Shown piece by piece: positions 15,023-21,438 of a stretch of 21,438 bases of DNA. This stretch comes from JAAAPF01 sp964481035 (GTDB taxonomy: Bacteria; Pseudomonadota; Alphaproteobacteria; Geminicoccales; Geminicoccaceae): positions 1-21,438 of the forward strand of contig CAYZSE010000046.1 of assembly GCA_964481035.1 (NCBI GenBank). Reading direction: 5' to 3'. A program made the translations under genes and the position numbers. Below the pieces are notes generated by a model. The model saw nothing but the letters and a program-made list of their open reading frames with translations, was not told the DNA's origin and searched no databases. Within the stretch, counting starts at the first letter, position 1; each line of letters starts with the position of its first letter.

Positions 15023-15919
15023 TTACCCGCCCGCGACGATACCGGGCGGCAGCGTCTCGACATGGGAGGCGATGGCGCCCGCCGTGGTGCGCCAGACGCG
15101 CGCCTCCTCACTGCGCTGGACGATGTGCCGCAAGGCCGCGCGCAACGGGCGCAGACGATGCGGCTGGCCGACGATGTAGGGATGCAGCGCCACGCCCATC
15201 ACGAGCGGCTGCGCCGTCGCCTGCTCGGCCATCTCGTCGAACTGGTCGACGATCATGTCGGCGAACTCCCGCGCGCCGGCCTTGCGGGCGACGATCGCGG
15301 GAACGTCGTTGAGTTCTTGCGGGTAGGGCACGCTGAGGATGCGGCCGGCCCGCGTCCGGAACCAGGTCGGCTGGTCGTCGTGGCACCAGTCGAGCAGGTA
15401 GCGATAGCCGGCCTCGTGGAGGAGGTCCGGCGTGCGCCGGCTCTGGGCGATCCAGGGGCCGAGCCAGCCCGCGGGCGGGCGGCCCTCCTCGCGCGCGATC
15501 CGCGCCGTCGCCTCGGCGATCAGCGCCCGTTCGCCGGCCTCGTCGAGCACGCTCTGGCGCTCGGCGTTGGTGCGGCCGTGGCCGGCGATCTCGTCGCCGC
15601 GCTCTCGGTGGGCGGCGACGATGGCGGGGGCGTGGTCGTACAGGGCGCTGTTGACGAGCACCGTCGCGGGCAGGGCGAGCTCGTCGAGGAGGGCCAGCAG
15701 GCGCCAGGCGCCGACTCGGTTGCCGTAGTCGCGCCAGGCGTAGTTGAGCACGTCCGGCGGCGGGCCGCCCGGGGCGAGCTCGGCGCCGAGGCCCTCGCCG
15801 AAGGCGAAATGCTCGAGGTTGATGCCCAGATAGACGGCGAGCCGCCGCCCGCGGGGCCAGTCGTAGTCCGGCCGGTCGACGATGGCGCGGTAGCCGTAGC
15901 GGCCGTGGCTCGCGAGCAC
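15023..15919 (-). CDS. Polysaccharide deacetylase family protein (NodB-fold, PuuE-like)
   Basis: A 298-residue cytoplasmic protein without signal peptide. The fold is suggested by the opening DYDWPRGRRLAVYLGINLEHF, the early YGNRVGAWRLLALLDELALPATVLVNSALYDHAP (the G-x-x-R-L-L-x-L-L-D...P-A-T segment of carbohydrate esterase 4 relatives), DEIAGHGRTNAERQ (the region that in CE4 enzymes carries the metal His), GWLGPWIAQSRRTPDLLHEAGYRYLLDW, and a late MGVALHPYIVGQPHRLRPLRAAL. This is closest to the PuuE/HpPgdA-like subgroup, whose members act on allantoin, peptidoglycan or other amides, so the substrate is open. The start is a GTG at 15919 with GGAGA about 7 nt upstream. It lies 73 bp downstream of mscS on the same strand and may share its transcript. 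Confidence 0.87.
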   Translation of the reverse strand: MLASHGRYGYRAIVDRPDYDWPRGRRLAVYLGINLEHFAFGEGLGAELAPGGPPPDVLNYAWRDYGNRVGAWRLLALLDELALPATVLVNSALYDHAPAIVAAHRERGDEIAGHGRTNAERQSVLDEAGERALIAEATARIAREEGRPPAGWLGPWIAQSRRTPDLLHEAGYRYLLDWCHDDQPTWFRTRAGRILSVPYPQELNDVPAIVARKAGAREFADMIVDQFDEMAEQATAQPLVMGVALHPYIVGQPHRLRPLRAALRHIVQRSEEARVWRTTAGAIASHVETLPPGIVAGG

Positions 15920-15992
15920 GGGCGGTCTCCGGACGTTGGCGGTAGCGGCGCGCGTCGGGCGAAGCGTGCAACGCCCGCCCGCACGCCGGCTT

Positions 15993-17288
15993 TCACGCGG
16001 CGTCGGCCGGTTCCGCGACGTCGGCGCGCAGCCTGTCCCGGGCGGCGCGAATGATGTCGTAACGGACCTCGCCGGTGTCCGCCGTGCGTACCCAGGGCCA
16101 GCAGGCGAGCTTGAAGCCGTCCTCGGTGATGTCGTCCATGCGCACGACGGGTGCCGGGTCGCGCAGGACCTTCGGATGCTCGCTCAAGACCTCGCGCATC
16201 TTCCTCTCCGCCTCCTCGACGGCCACGGGTGCCTTGACGTCGAATTGAAGGTCGAGCCGCTTGGTGTGGGCGGCGGTGCTGTTCTCGATGACGCTCGACC
16301 AGATCGAATTGTTGGGCACGATGAGCTTGGAGTTGTCGAAGGTGGTGATGTGCGTGCTGAAGAGCGTCACCCGGTCGACGGTGCCCGAGATGCCGGCGGC
16401 GGTGATGCTGTCGCCGACGTCGAAGGGGTGCTGCGTCATGATGAGCAGGCCCGAGGCGAAGTTCGACAGCGTGTTCTGGAGCGCGAAGCCGACCACGAAG
16501 CCGGCGGCACCGAGAGCGGCGACCAGCGGGGTGACGTTGACGCCGAGTGCCGAGAGCCCGACGAGCGCGCCGATGAAGAAGATCACCCGCCGCGTCCATC
16601 GGACGACGAAGCGGCGCAAGAGCTTGGACCCCGTTCCGGTGAAGCGGAAGAACAGCGCAAAGACCCAGCTGAGGATGGCCCCCGCGACGTAGGCGCCGAT
16701 GATCACGGCGGCGAAGACACCGATCCTCCCGGCAAGTGCCTGGCCGCCCTCCTCGGACGAGGCCCAGGCCTGGATGGTCAGGTAGGCGGCCTCAGGGTTG
16801 GTCCAATCGACGTCGACCCCCGCCACCGCGTCGGCATAAGCCTGATAGGGGACCGGGTCGCCGCCCTTTTCCGCGAACTCGGCCAATACGGTCTCGTAGT
16901 TTTCGATCAGTCGGGCGCGGCGCACCAGCAGATCCCCCGCCGTTTCGGCGAGGTCCTCTCGGTCCGCCGGGTCGACCACGGGCCCGACCATGGCCGAGGC
17001 CGGCGGCTCCTCGCCCGCCTCCTCGGCCGCCCGGATCGCGGCGATCTTGCGCAGGCGGAGCTGGACGTCGGCGAGCGCGGTGTCGGTTTCCTGGATGAGC
17101 TGCTGCCAGCGCACGACCTCGTTCTCGACCTCGGCCAAGGTCAGCGGGCGCAGCAGCACCGCGAGCGCGCCCGGCTCGATCGCCGGCTGGTCGGCGGTGA
17201 ACGCGGCTGACGGATCGGGCCCGTCCTGGGCCGCCGCCGGCAGCGGCGCTGCGAGGATGGCCAGGACCGCGATCACGATCGCGCGCAT
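15993..17288 (-). CDS. MscS-family mechanosensitive ion channel
   Basis: A 431-residue channel protein larger than E. coli MscS (286). A signal peptide (IVIAVLAILAAPLPAAAQ) leads a periplasmic helical region of about 140 residues. Three membrane helices follow: GVFAAVIIGAYVAGAILSWV, VIFFIGALVGLSALGV, and the pore helix PLVAALGAAGFVVGFALQNT. Then comes the MscS beta domain (NFASGLLIMTQHPFDVGDSI, GTVDRVTLFSTHITTFDNSK, IVPNNSIWSSVIENST), and the protein ends with an alpha/beta cytoplasmic domain. The family releases solutes under hypo-osmotic shock. Two adjacent ATG codons compete: 17288 is 7 nt after GGAGG and 17291 only 4 nt, so I prefer 17288. No clear promoter lies between the upstream terminator (17363-17389) and this start, so expression may depend on read-through of that terminator. 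Confidence 0.93.
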   Translation of the reverse strand: MRAIVIAVLAILAAPLPAAAQDGPDPSAAFTADQPAIEPGALAVLLRPLTLAEVENEVVRWQQLIQETDTALADVQLRLRKIAAIRAAEEAGEEPPASAMVGPVVDPADREDLAETAGDLLVRRARLIENYETVLAEFAEKGGDPVPYQAYADAVAGVDVDWTNPEAAYLTIQAWASSEEGGQALAGRIGVFAAVIIGAYVAGAILSWVFALFFRFTGTGSKLLRRFVVRWTRRVIFFIGALVGLSALGVNVTPLVAALGAAGFVVGFALQNTLSNFASGLLIMTQHPFDVGDSITAAGISGTVDRVTLFSTHITTFDNSKLIVPNNSIWSSVIENSTAAHTKRLDLQFDVKAPVAVEEAERKMREVLSEHPKVLRDPAPVVRMDDITEDGFKLACWPWVRTADTGEVRYDIIRAARDRLRADVAEPADAA

Positions 17289-17362
17289 CATTCGTCCTCC
17301 CGATCGACATGGACCCGATCCCCGGCCTGCCGCATTCGCGGCGCCGCGGCAAGCACCGGGCC

Positions 17363-17389
17363 AAAAAAAAGCCGGGTCAGAGACCCGGC
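17363..17389 (-). terminator. Intrinsic terminator of the putative small RNA/mscS leader
   Basis: On the minus strand GCCGGGTC (17389-17382) and GACCCGGC (17378-17371) form a perfect 8-bp stem with a 3-nt loop, followed by eight T (17370-17363). It lies 74 bp before the mscS start. Confidence 0.93.
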
Positions 17390-17489
17390 GAGCTTGATCA
17401 GGGAGGCTCTGGGAGCGGAGCGAACTCCGCCGCCGGCGAGGCCGGCATCGGGGAGAACCCGATAACAAACGCCCCAGCGCGCTTGCTGC
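17363..17489 (-). ncRNA. Candidate structured small RNA or mscS leader
   Basis: About 125 nt between a good promoter and a perfect terminator, with no open frame of note. Read on the minus strand it folds by eye into a closing helix, CTGGGG (17477-17472) with TCCCAG (17414-17409), extended by two pairs beyond one mismatch. This encloses three consecutive hairpins: ATCGGG/CCCGAT (17463-17458 with 17452-17447), GCCGGC/GCCGGC (17446-17441 with 17437-17432) and GCGGAG/CTCCGC around a TTCG loop (17430-17425 with 17420-17415). A pyrimidine-rich single strand GCCTCCC (17407-17401) then leads to the terminator. I cannot match it to 6S, SRP, tmRNA or a riboswitch I know. The 5' end is estimated from the -10 box. 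Upstream lies the murQ terminator, so it has its own transcript; downstream is mscS, so a leader role is equally possible. Confidence 0.72.
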
Positions 17490-17494
17490 AACGC

Positions 17495-17523
17495 AACATA
17501 GGGGCGGCCCGGGGGCGTTGCAA
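17495..17523 (-). promoter_or_regulatory. Sigma70-type promoter of the candidate small RNA
   Basis: On the minus strand TTGCAA (17518-17523) and TATGTT (17495-17500) are spaced by exactly 17 nt in very GC-rich DNA. Transcription would start near 17487-17489. Confidence 0.7.
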
Positions 17524-17535
17524 GCCCGCACGTGC

Positions 17536-17562
17536 AAAAAAGCCGCGACCGACGGGCGCAGC
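17536..17562 (-). terminator. Intrinsic terminator of murQ
   Basis: On the minus strand GCTGCG (17562-17557) pairs with CGCGGC (17547-17542), including one G-U, and six T follow (17541-17536). It starts 14 bp after the murQ stop. Confidence 0.65.
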
Positions 17563-17576
17563 CACGAAAGGCGCAT

Positions 17577-18458
17577 TCAGCGCTCCGCGAGCGCGTCGCG
17601 AAGCCGGCCGCGGGTGCGCTCCAGGCGGGCCCGGGCGACCGCCGGGTCGTCGCCGAGCGCGACCAGCACGGCAGTCTTGACGTGCCCGCCGGCGGCGCCG
17701 AGCGCGGCGCGCGCGGTGCCTTCGTCGACGTCGACGATGCGCCGCAACATGGCGATCCGACGTCCCTCCAACTTGGCGTTGCGGGCGGCGACGTCGACCA
17801 TGAGGTTGCCATGAGTGCGTCCGAGGCGGACCATGATCGCGGTCGAGAGCGCGGTGAGGGTGGCCTTCTGCGCGGTCCCGGCGGCCATCCGGGTCGAGCC
17901 GGCGACCACCTCGGGGCCGGTCGCCAGCGGGATCGGGTGATCCGCCGCCTCGAGCAGCGGCGAGGGCGCGTTGTTGGCGAGGGCGATGGTGACGGCGCCG
18001 GCGGCATGGCCGGCGCGGACGGCGGCGAGCGCGTAGGGCGTGGTGCCGCTGGCGGCGACGGCGACGACGACGTCGCCCGGGCCGACCCGGCGCTCGGCGA
18101 AGACGCGCTCCAGCGCGGCGGCATCGTCCTCGGCCGCCTCGACCGAGCGCACGAGCGCGCCCTCGCCGCCGGCGATGAGGTAGACGAGGCGCACTTCCGG
18201 CCAGCCGTAGGTCGGCGGCAGCTCGACGCCGTCCTGCACGGCCAGCCGCCCCGAGGTACCGGCGCCGACATAGATCAGGCGTCCCGCACCGGCGTCGAGG
18301 GTCGCCACTGCGGCGTCGACCGCGGCGGCGATGTGGTGCCGCGCCGCCCGCACGACGGCCACGGCCGCGAGCTGCTGTTCGAGCACGGCGTCGACGATGT
18401 CGCCCGCGCCCCAGAGGTCGAGCTCGCGGTAGCGTGGGCTCACGTCCTCGGTGCCCAT
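17577..18458 (-). CDS. murQ: N-acetylmuramic acid 6-phosphate etherase MurQ
   Basis: A 293-residue SIS-fold enzyme that cleaves the lactyl ether of MurNAc-6-P to give GlcNAc-6-P and D-lactate in peptidoglycan recycling. Motifs are RLIYVGAGTSGRLAVQDGVE (phosphate-binding SIS loop), ELPPTYGWP with Glu79, VEAAEDD with Glu110 (matching the two catalytic glutamates I recall in the E. coli enzyme), VAASGTTPY, and the signature GSTRMAAGTAQK plus THGNLMVDVAARNAKL. The C-terminal helical domain is complete. The ATG at 18458 has GGGAGG 8 nt upstream (18467-18472). It is divergent from nagA and followed by its own terminator. The ribosome site is complementary over 7 nt to the exposed GCCTCCC of the small RNA candidate just downstream, which may be chance. 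Confidence 0.96.
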   Translation of the reverse strand: MGTEDVSPRYRELDLWGAGDIVDAVLEQQLAAVAVVRAARHHIAAAVDAAVATLDAGAGRLIYVGAGTSGRLAVQDGVELPPTYGWPEVRLVYLIAGGEGALVRSVEAAEDDAAALERVFAERRVGPGDVVVAVAASGTTPYALAAVRAGHAAGAVTIALANNAPSPLLEAADHPIPLATGPEVVAGSTRMAAGTAQKATLTALSTAIMVRLGRTHGNLMVDVAARNAKLEGRRIAMLRRIVDVDEGTARAALGAAGGHVKTAVLVALGDDPAVARARLERTRGRLRDALAER

Positions 18459-18620
18459 CGAGGTGGCCTCCCGGTGGCGACTTGGATCCGCGCAGCAGCG
18501 GCCAAGACGCGCTCGAGATCAAGGCCGTTTAGATGCCCCCGACCCTTTCTGGCTGGCCGACCCTGGCCGATGGTTCGCGCCGCCTCTATGCTCGGGTCCA
18601 TCGTCGTGGAGCCCGTCGCC

Positions 18621-19721
18621 ATGCCCGTGCTCGAAGGCTCGATCCTCACGCCCGACGGCTGGCTGAACGGCCGCATCCGGTTCGCCGAGCGCGTTGCCGC
18701 GATCGACGGTGCGCCGACGGGAGCGCCCGCTCCGCCCTTCGTCGTGCCGGGCTTCGTCGACCTCCATGTCCACGGTGGCGGCGGCGCCGACGTCATGGCG
18801 GGCGAGGCCGCCGTCCGGACGATGGCGACCTGCCACGCGGCGCACGGCACGACGGCGCTGCTGGCGACCACCGTCACCGCGCCCGTCGCGGAGATCGACG
18901 CGGCGCTCGCCGGCATCGAGGCGGTGCGGCGGCACCCCGGCGCCGGCGAAGCCCTGGTTCTCGGCGCGCATCTCGAGGGCCCCTTTCTCAACCCCGACAA
19001 GCTCGGCGCGCAGCCGCCCTTCACCCGCGACCCCGACCCGGCGCTGGTCGAGCACTGGTGCGCGCGCGCGGCCGTGCGCGTCATGACCTTCGCGCCCGAG
19101 CGCGACCCCGATGAGGCGCTGCTGCGCGCATTGCTCGCGCACGGGGTCCGGCCGCAGATCGGTCACAGCCTCTGCCGCGACGACGAGGCGCGGGCGGCCA
19201 TCGCGGCGGGCTGCGGGCTCACCCACCTGTTCAACGCCATGAGCGGTCTCGACCACCGCGCCCCCGGTGCCGTGGGCGCCGCCTTCGCCTGTGCCGAATG
19301 GGCGGAGGTCATCGCCGATCTCGTCCACGTCGCGCCGACCGCGCTCGCGGCGGCGCGGCGCGCGATCCCCAACCTCTACGTCGTCACCGACGCCACCGCC
19401 GGCGCCGGCATGCCCGACGGCGACTACCCGCTCGGCCGGCACGTCGCGATGAAGCGTGGGAACGTGCTGCGGCTCGCCGACGGCACGCTGGCGGGCTCGG
19501 CGCTGACCATGGACCGGGCGCTGCGCAACCTCACGGGCCTCGGCGTGCCGTTCGACGAGGCGGCGCGGCGGCTGTCGACGCTGCCGGCCGATTGGCTCGG
19601 GCTCGCCGATCATGGCCGCTTGGCGCCGGGCGCGCGGGCCGATCTGGTCGTGCTCGACGCGGCCCTGGCGGTCGTCGAGGTGCGGATCGCCGGCGCGGTC
19701 GTGGCGCCGGGCGGGCCATGA
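18621..19721 (+). CDS. nagA: N-acetylglucosamine-6-phosphate deacetylase
   Basis: A 366-residue amidohydrolase of normal length that converts GlcNAc-6-P to GlcN-6-P and acetate. Motifs are FVDLHVHGGGGADVM (His49, His51), GAHLEGPFLNPDKLGA (metal ligand Glu120), RPQIGHSLCRDD (His183), LTHLFNAMSGLDHRAPGAVG (His203), DLVHVAP (His237) and YVVTDATAGAGMPDG (catalytic Asp258). The ATG at 18621 has GGAG 9 nt upstream. An in-frame ATG at 18588 would add 11 residues without family support. It receives the product of the divergent MurQ and overlaps the next gene by ATGA, so the two are translationally coupled. Confidence 0.95.
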   Translation: MPVLEGSILTPDGWLNGRIRFAERVAAIDGAPTGAPAPPFVVPGFVDLHVHGGGGADVMAGEAAVRTMATCHAAHGTTALLATTVTAPVAEIDAALAGIEAVRRHPGAGEALVLGAHLEGPFLNPDKLGAQPPFTRDPDPALVEHWCARAAVRVMTFAPERDPDEALLRALLAHGVRPQIGHSLCRDDEARAAIAAGCGLTHLFNAMSGLDHRAPGAVGAAFACAEWAEVIADLVHVAPTALAAARRAIPNLYVVTDATAGAGMPDGDYPLGRHVAMKRGNVLRLADGTLAGSALTMDRALRNLTGLGVPFDEAARRLSTLPADWLGLADHGRLAPGARADLVVLDAALAVVEVRIAGAVVAPGGP

Positions 19722-20743
19722 CCACGACGATGCGCGCCGAGACGCTCGCCATCGCCGAGCTGGCGGCGACGGCGCTCGGCCGGCAGGGCGAGGCGATCGA
19801 CGCCGTGGCCGAGCGTATCGGTGCCTTCGCCCCGCGCGGGCTCGTCACCGTCGCCCGCGGCACCTCCGACCACGCGGCCGAGTACGCGATCCGGCTCGTC
19901 GGCCGCGAGCTGGGGCTCCTGGGGGCCAGCCTGGCGCCCTCGCTCGTGACCCTCGCCGAGCGACCGCTGGATTTCCGCGGCCAGCTCGTGCTCGCCGTGT
20001 CGCAGAGCGGGCAGAGCCCGGACGTGGTCGAGACGCTGGCCGCCGCGCGTGCCGGCGGCGCGCTGACGGTGGCGCTCGTCAACACCCCGGCGAGCCCGCT
20101 CGCGGCCGCCGCCGAGCTCGTTCTCGCGGCAGACGCGGGCCCCGAGCGGGCCGTGGCGGCGACCAAGTCCTACGTGCTCACCCTGGTGCAGATCGCCCGC
20201 CTCGTCGCCGCCTGGAGCGAGCGCGACGACGTCGCGGCGGCGCTCGCCGGACTGCCGGCAACCTTGCGGGCCGCGGCGGCGGCCGATTGGAGCGCGGCCT
20301 TGCCCGCGCTGCGCCGCGCCTCGTCGCTGCTCGTGGTCGGCCGCGGGCTCGCCCACGTCACCGCGCGGGAGGCGGCGCTGAAGCTCAAGGAGGTCGCGGG
20401 ACTGCACGCCGAGGCGGTGAGCGGCGCCGAGATCATGCACGGGCCGAAGGCGCTCATCGGTCGGCAGACGCCCCTTCTCCTCTTCGCCGGCCCCGACGTT
20501 TCGCTCGCCGTGCAGACGGCGGCGGCGGCCGAGCTCCGAGCCCTGACCCGCCGGCTGCTCGTCGCGGGCAGCGTGGAGGTGGGCGCCGGGTGCCGCCTCG
20601 TCGCTCCCAGGGCAGCCCATCCGGTGCTGCAGCCGCTCGTCGACGTCACCGCCTTCTACGGCCTCGCCGAAGAGCTCGCGCGCGTCCGCGGCCGGTCGCC
20701 GGATCGGCCGCGCCATCTGGCGAAGGTGACGGCGACGCGCTGA
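19718..20743 (+). CDS. nagB-II: SIS-domain glucosamine-6-phosphate deaminase/isomerase (NagB-II/AgaS type)
   Basis: A 341-residue protein with two SIS domains (about residues 30-160 and 190-330) and no glutaminase domain, so it is not GlmS. The sugar-phosphate loops are VARGTSDHAAEYA, VSQSGQSPDVVET and the second-domain VVGRGLAHVTAREAALKLKE with GLHAEAVSGAEIMHGPKAL. The C-terminal PDRPRHLAKVTATR is the conserved end of this family. It probably turns GlcN-6-P into Fru-6-P with release of ammonia, finishing the route that starts with MurQ and NagA. The start ATG overlaps the nagA stop as ATGA. The exact enzyme type (deaminase or aldose-ketose isomerase) is inferred from the operon. Confidence 0.92.
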   Translation: MTTTMRAETLAIAELAATALGRQGEAIDAVAERIGAFAPRGLVTVARGTSDHAAEYAIRLVGRELGLLGASLAPSLVTLAERPLDFRGQLVLAVSQSGQSPDVVETLAAARAGGALTVALVNTPASPLAAAAELVLAADAGPERAVAATKSYVLTLVQIARLVAAWSERDDVAAALAGLPATLRAAAAADWSAALPALRRASSLLVVGRGLAHVTAREAALKLKEVAGLHAEAVSGAEIMHGPKALIGRQTPLLLFAGPDVSLAVQTAAAAELRALTRRLLVAGSVEVGAGCRLVAPRAAHPVLQPLVDVTAFYGLAEELARVRGRSPDRPRHLAKVTATR

Positions 20744-20765
20744 GGCGAAAACGAGCGCAGGCTTC

Positions 20766-20795
20766 TTGACGCCCGAGGGCACTTTCGTCTATCTC
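20766..20795 (+). promoter_or_regulatory. groESL promoter
   Basis: TTGACG (20766-20771) and TATCTC (20790-20795) are spaced by 18 nt, directly upstream of the CIRCE operator. A near-consensus -35 with a weaker -10 fits a sigma70 promoter repressed by HrcA. Confidence 0.7.
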
Positions 20796-20796
20796 C

Positions 20797-20823
20797 TTGG
20801 CACTCACTCCCAGTGAGTGCCAA
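20797..20823 (+). promoter_or_regulatory. CIRCE operator for HrcA
   Basis: TTGGCACTC (20797-20805) and GAGTGCCAA (20815-20823) form a perfect 9-bp inverted repeat separated by 9 nt. This is the CIRCE layout, with the third base changed from A to G and a matching change in the other arm. HrcA binding here represses groESL until heat shock. It covers the expected transcription start. Confidence 0.96.
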
Positions 20824-20855
20824 CAACTGTCGAACACACCCAATGGAGGTCGATC

Positions 20856-21170
20856 ATGGGTTTGCGACCCTTGCATGACCGCGTTCTCGTCAAGCGCATC
20901 GACGCCGAGGAGAAGAGCGCGGGCGGCATCATCATTCCCGACACCGCCAAGGAAAAGCCGCAGCAAGGCGAGGTTCTCGCCGTCGGCCCCGGCGCGCGGG
21001 ACGAAGACGGCGAATACATCACGCCCGACGTCAAGGCCGGCGACATCATCCTGTTCGGCAAGTGGTCGGGCACCGAGGTCAAGATCGACGGCGAAGATCT
21101 CCTGATCATGAAGGAGAGCGACATCTTCGGCATCGTCGAGGGCGGCAGCGCGGCGCAGAAGGCCGCCTGA
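20856..21170 (+). CDS. groES: Co-chaperonin GroES
   Basis: A 104-residue co-chaperonin (family about 95-105) that caps the GroEL ring. It begins with LRPLHDRVLVKRIDAEEKSAGGIIIP, the mobile loop being KSAGGIIIPDTAKEKPQQGE. It then has VLAVGPGARDEDG, VKAGDIILFGKWSGTEVKIDGEDLLIMKESDIFGIVE, all canonical. A short AQKAA tail extends the C-terminus. GGAGGT ends 5 nt before the ATG at 20856. It is the first gene of the CIRCE-controlled groESL operon, 48 bp before groEL. Confidence 0.98.
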   Translation: MGLRPLHDRVLVKRIDAEEKSAGGIIIPDTAKEKPQQGEVLAVGPGARDEDGEYITPDVKAGDIILFGKWSGTEVKIDGEDLLIMKESDIFGIVEGGSAAQKAA

Positions 21171-21218
21171 TCCGAGATCGCGGTTCCCGCATAGACACAG
21201 CTGAGGAAGCGAAAAAAG

Positions 21219-21438
21219 ATGCCTGCCAAAGAGGTGAAGTTCGACGTCGACGCCCGCTCGCGGATGCTCAAGGGTGTCGACACGTTGGCCGATGCGGTCA
21301 AGGTGACGCTCGGCCCGAAGGGCCGTAACGTCGTGCTCGACAAGAGCTTCGGCGCGCCGCGGATCACCAAGGACGGGGTGACGGTCGCCAAGGAGATCGA
21401 GCTCTCCGACAAGTTCGAGAACATGGGCGCGCAGATGG
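21219..21438 (+). CDS. groEL: Chaperonin GroEL, N-terminal part (runs off the window)
   Basis: The first 73 codons of the 60-kDa chaperonin: AKEVKFDVDARSRMLKGVD, LADAVKVTLGPKGRNVVLDKSFGAPRITKDGVTVAKEIEL and DKFENMGAQM. The ATP-binding TLGPKGRNV and DGVTV motifs are present. GAGGAAG lies about 9 nt before the ATG at 21219. The reading frame is open at the window end, so the gene is only partly seen. Confidence 0.98.
   Translation, partial: MPAKEVKFDVDARSRMLKGVDTLADAVKVTLGPKGRNVVLDKSFGAPRITKDGVTVAKEIELSDKFENMGAQM

Noticed and set aside
17363..17489. Identity as 6S RNA, SRP RNA or a known riboswitch
   Set aside because: 6S needs one long hairpin with a central bubble, SRP needs its conserved apical loop; neither is seen, and no riboswitch core I know matches.

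Overview
The window is GC-rich, gene-dense DNA from an alphaproteobacterium. The evidence is the yfgM-bamB-der gene order, a DUF1127 gene paired with a LysR regulator, a CIRCE-controlled groESL operon, and GroES, Der and MurQ proteins of alphaproteobacterial type. Rhodospirillales-like is my inference and is not proven. It looks like a draft scaffold: two runs of exactly 100 N are each flanked by the same short sequence on both sides, so both are probably overlapping contig ends and not missing DNA.

Layout. 10-3995: a small secreted 17-kDa-antigen-like protein (-), an M20 dipeptidase (+), a DUF1127 protein (-) divergent from a LysR/GcvA-type regulator (+), and a Bax-inhibitor-1 family membrane protein (+) ended by a strong intrinsic terminator. 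4065-7431 (-): the envelope and ribosome-assembly operon yfgM-bamB-der, in which all three genes appear to use GTG or TTG starts. 7568-8155 (+): thpR. 8336-9873 (-): an animal-type haem peroxidase with a C-terminal VPLPA/PEP-CTERM-like sorting signal. It is broken by an in-frame TAG, and its signal peptide lies out of frame, so it is probably a pseudogene. 10354-12366 (+): an orphan branched-chain-amino-acid-type binding protein followed by an acetate (SatP/YaaH) transporter. 12565-13110 (+): a secreted protein of unknown function. 13368-13547 (+): the 3' remnant of an IS630-type transposase. 13565-14795 (-): a small exported protein translationally coupled to a MetA-like outer-membrane beta-barrel that carries the second N gap. 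15023-17288 (-): a polysaccharide deacetylase-like protein and an MscS-type channel.

17363-17523 (-) is the most interesting non-coding stretch. A good sigma70-type promoter is followed by about 125 nt that fold into a closed multi-branch structure and end in a perfect intrinsic terminator. It lies between the terminator of murQ and the start of mscS. It is either an independent small RNA or a terminated, regulatory leader of mscS.

17577-20743: murQ (-) is divergent from nagA and a SIS-domain glucosamine-6-phosphate deaminase/isomerase (+), which overlap by ATGA. Together they convert MurNAc-6-P to GlcNAc-6-P, GlcN-6-P and Fru-6-P, a peptidoglycan amino-sugar recycling module. 20766-21438: a promoter with a perfect 9-9-9 CIRCE operator, groES, and the first 73 codons of groEL, which runs off the window. 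I saw no tRNA, rRNA, CRISPR array or intact mobile element.
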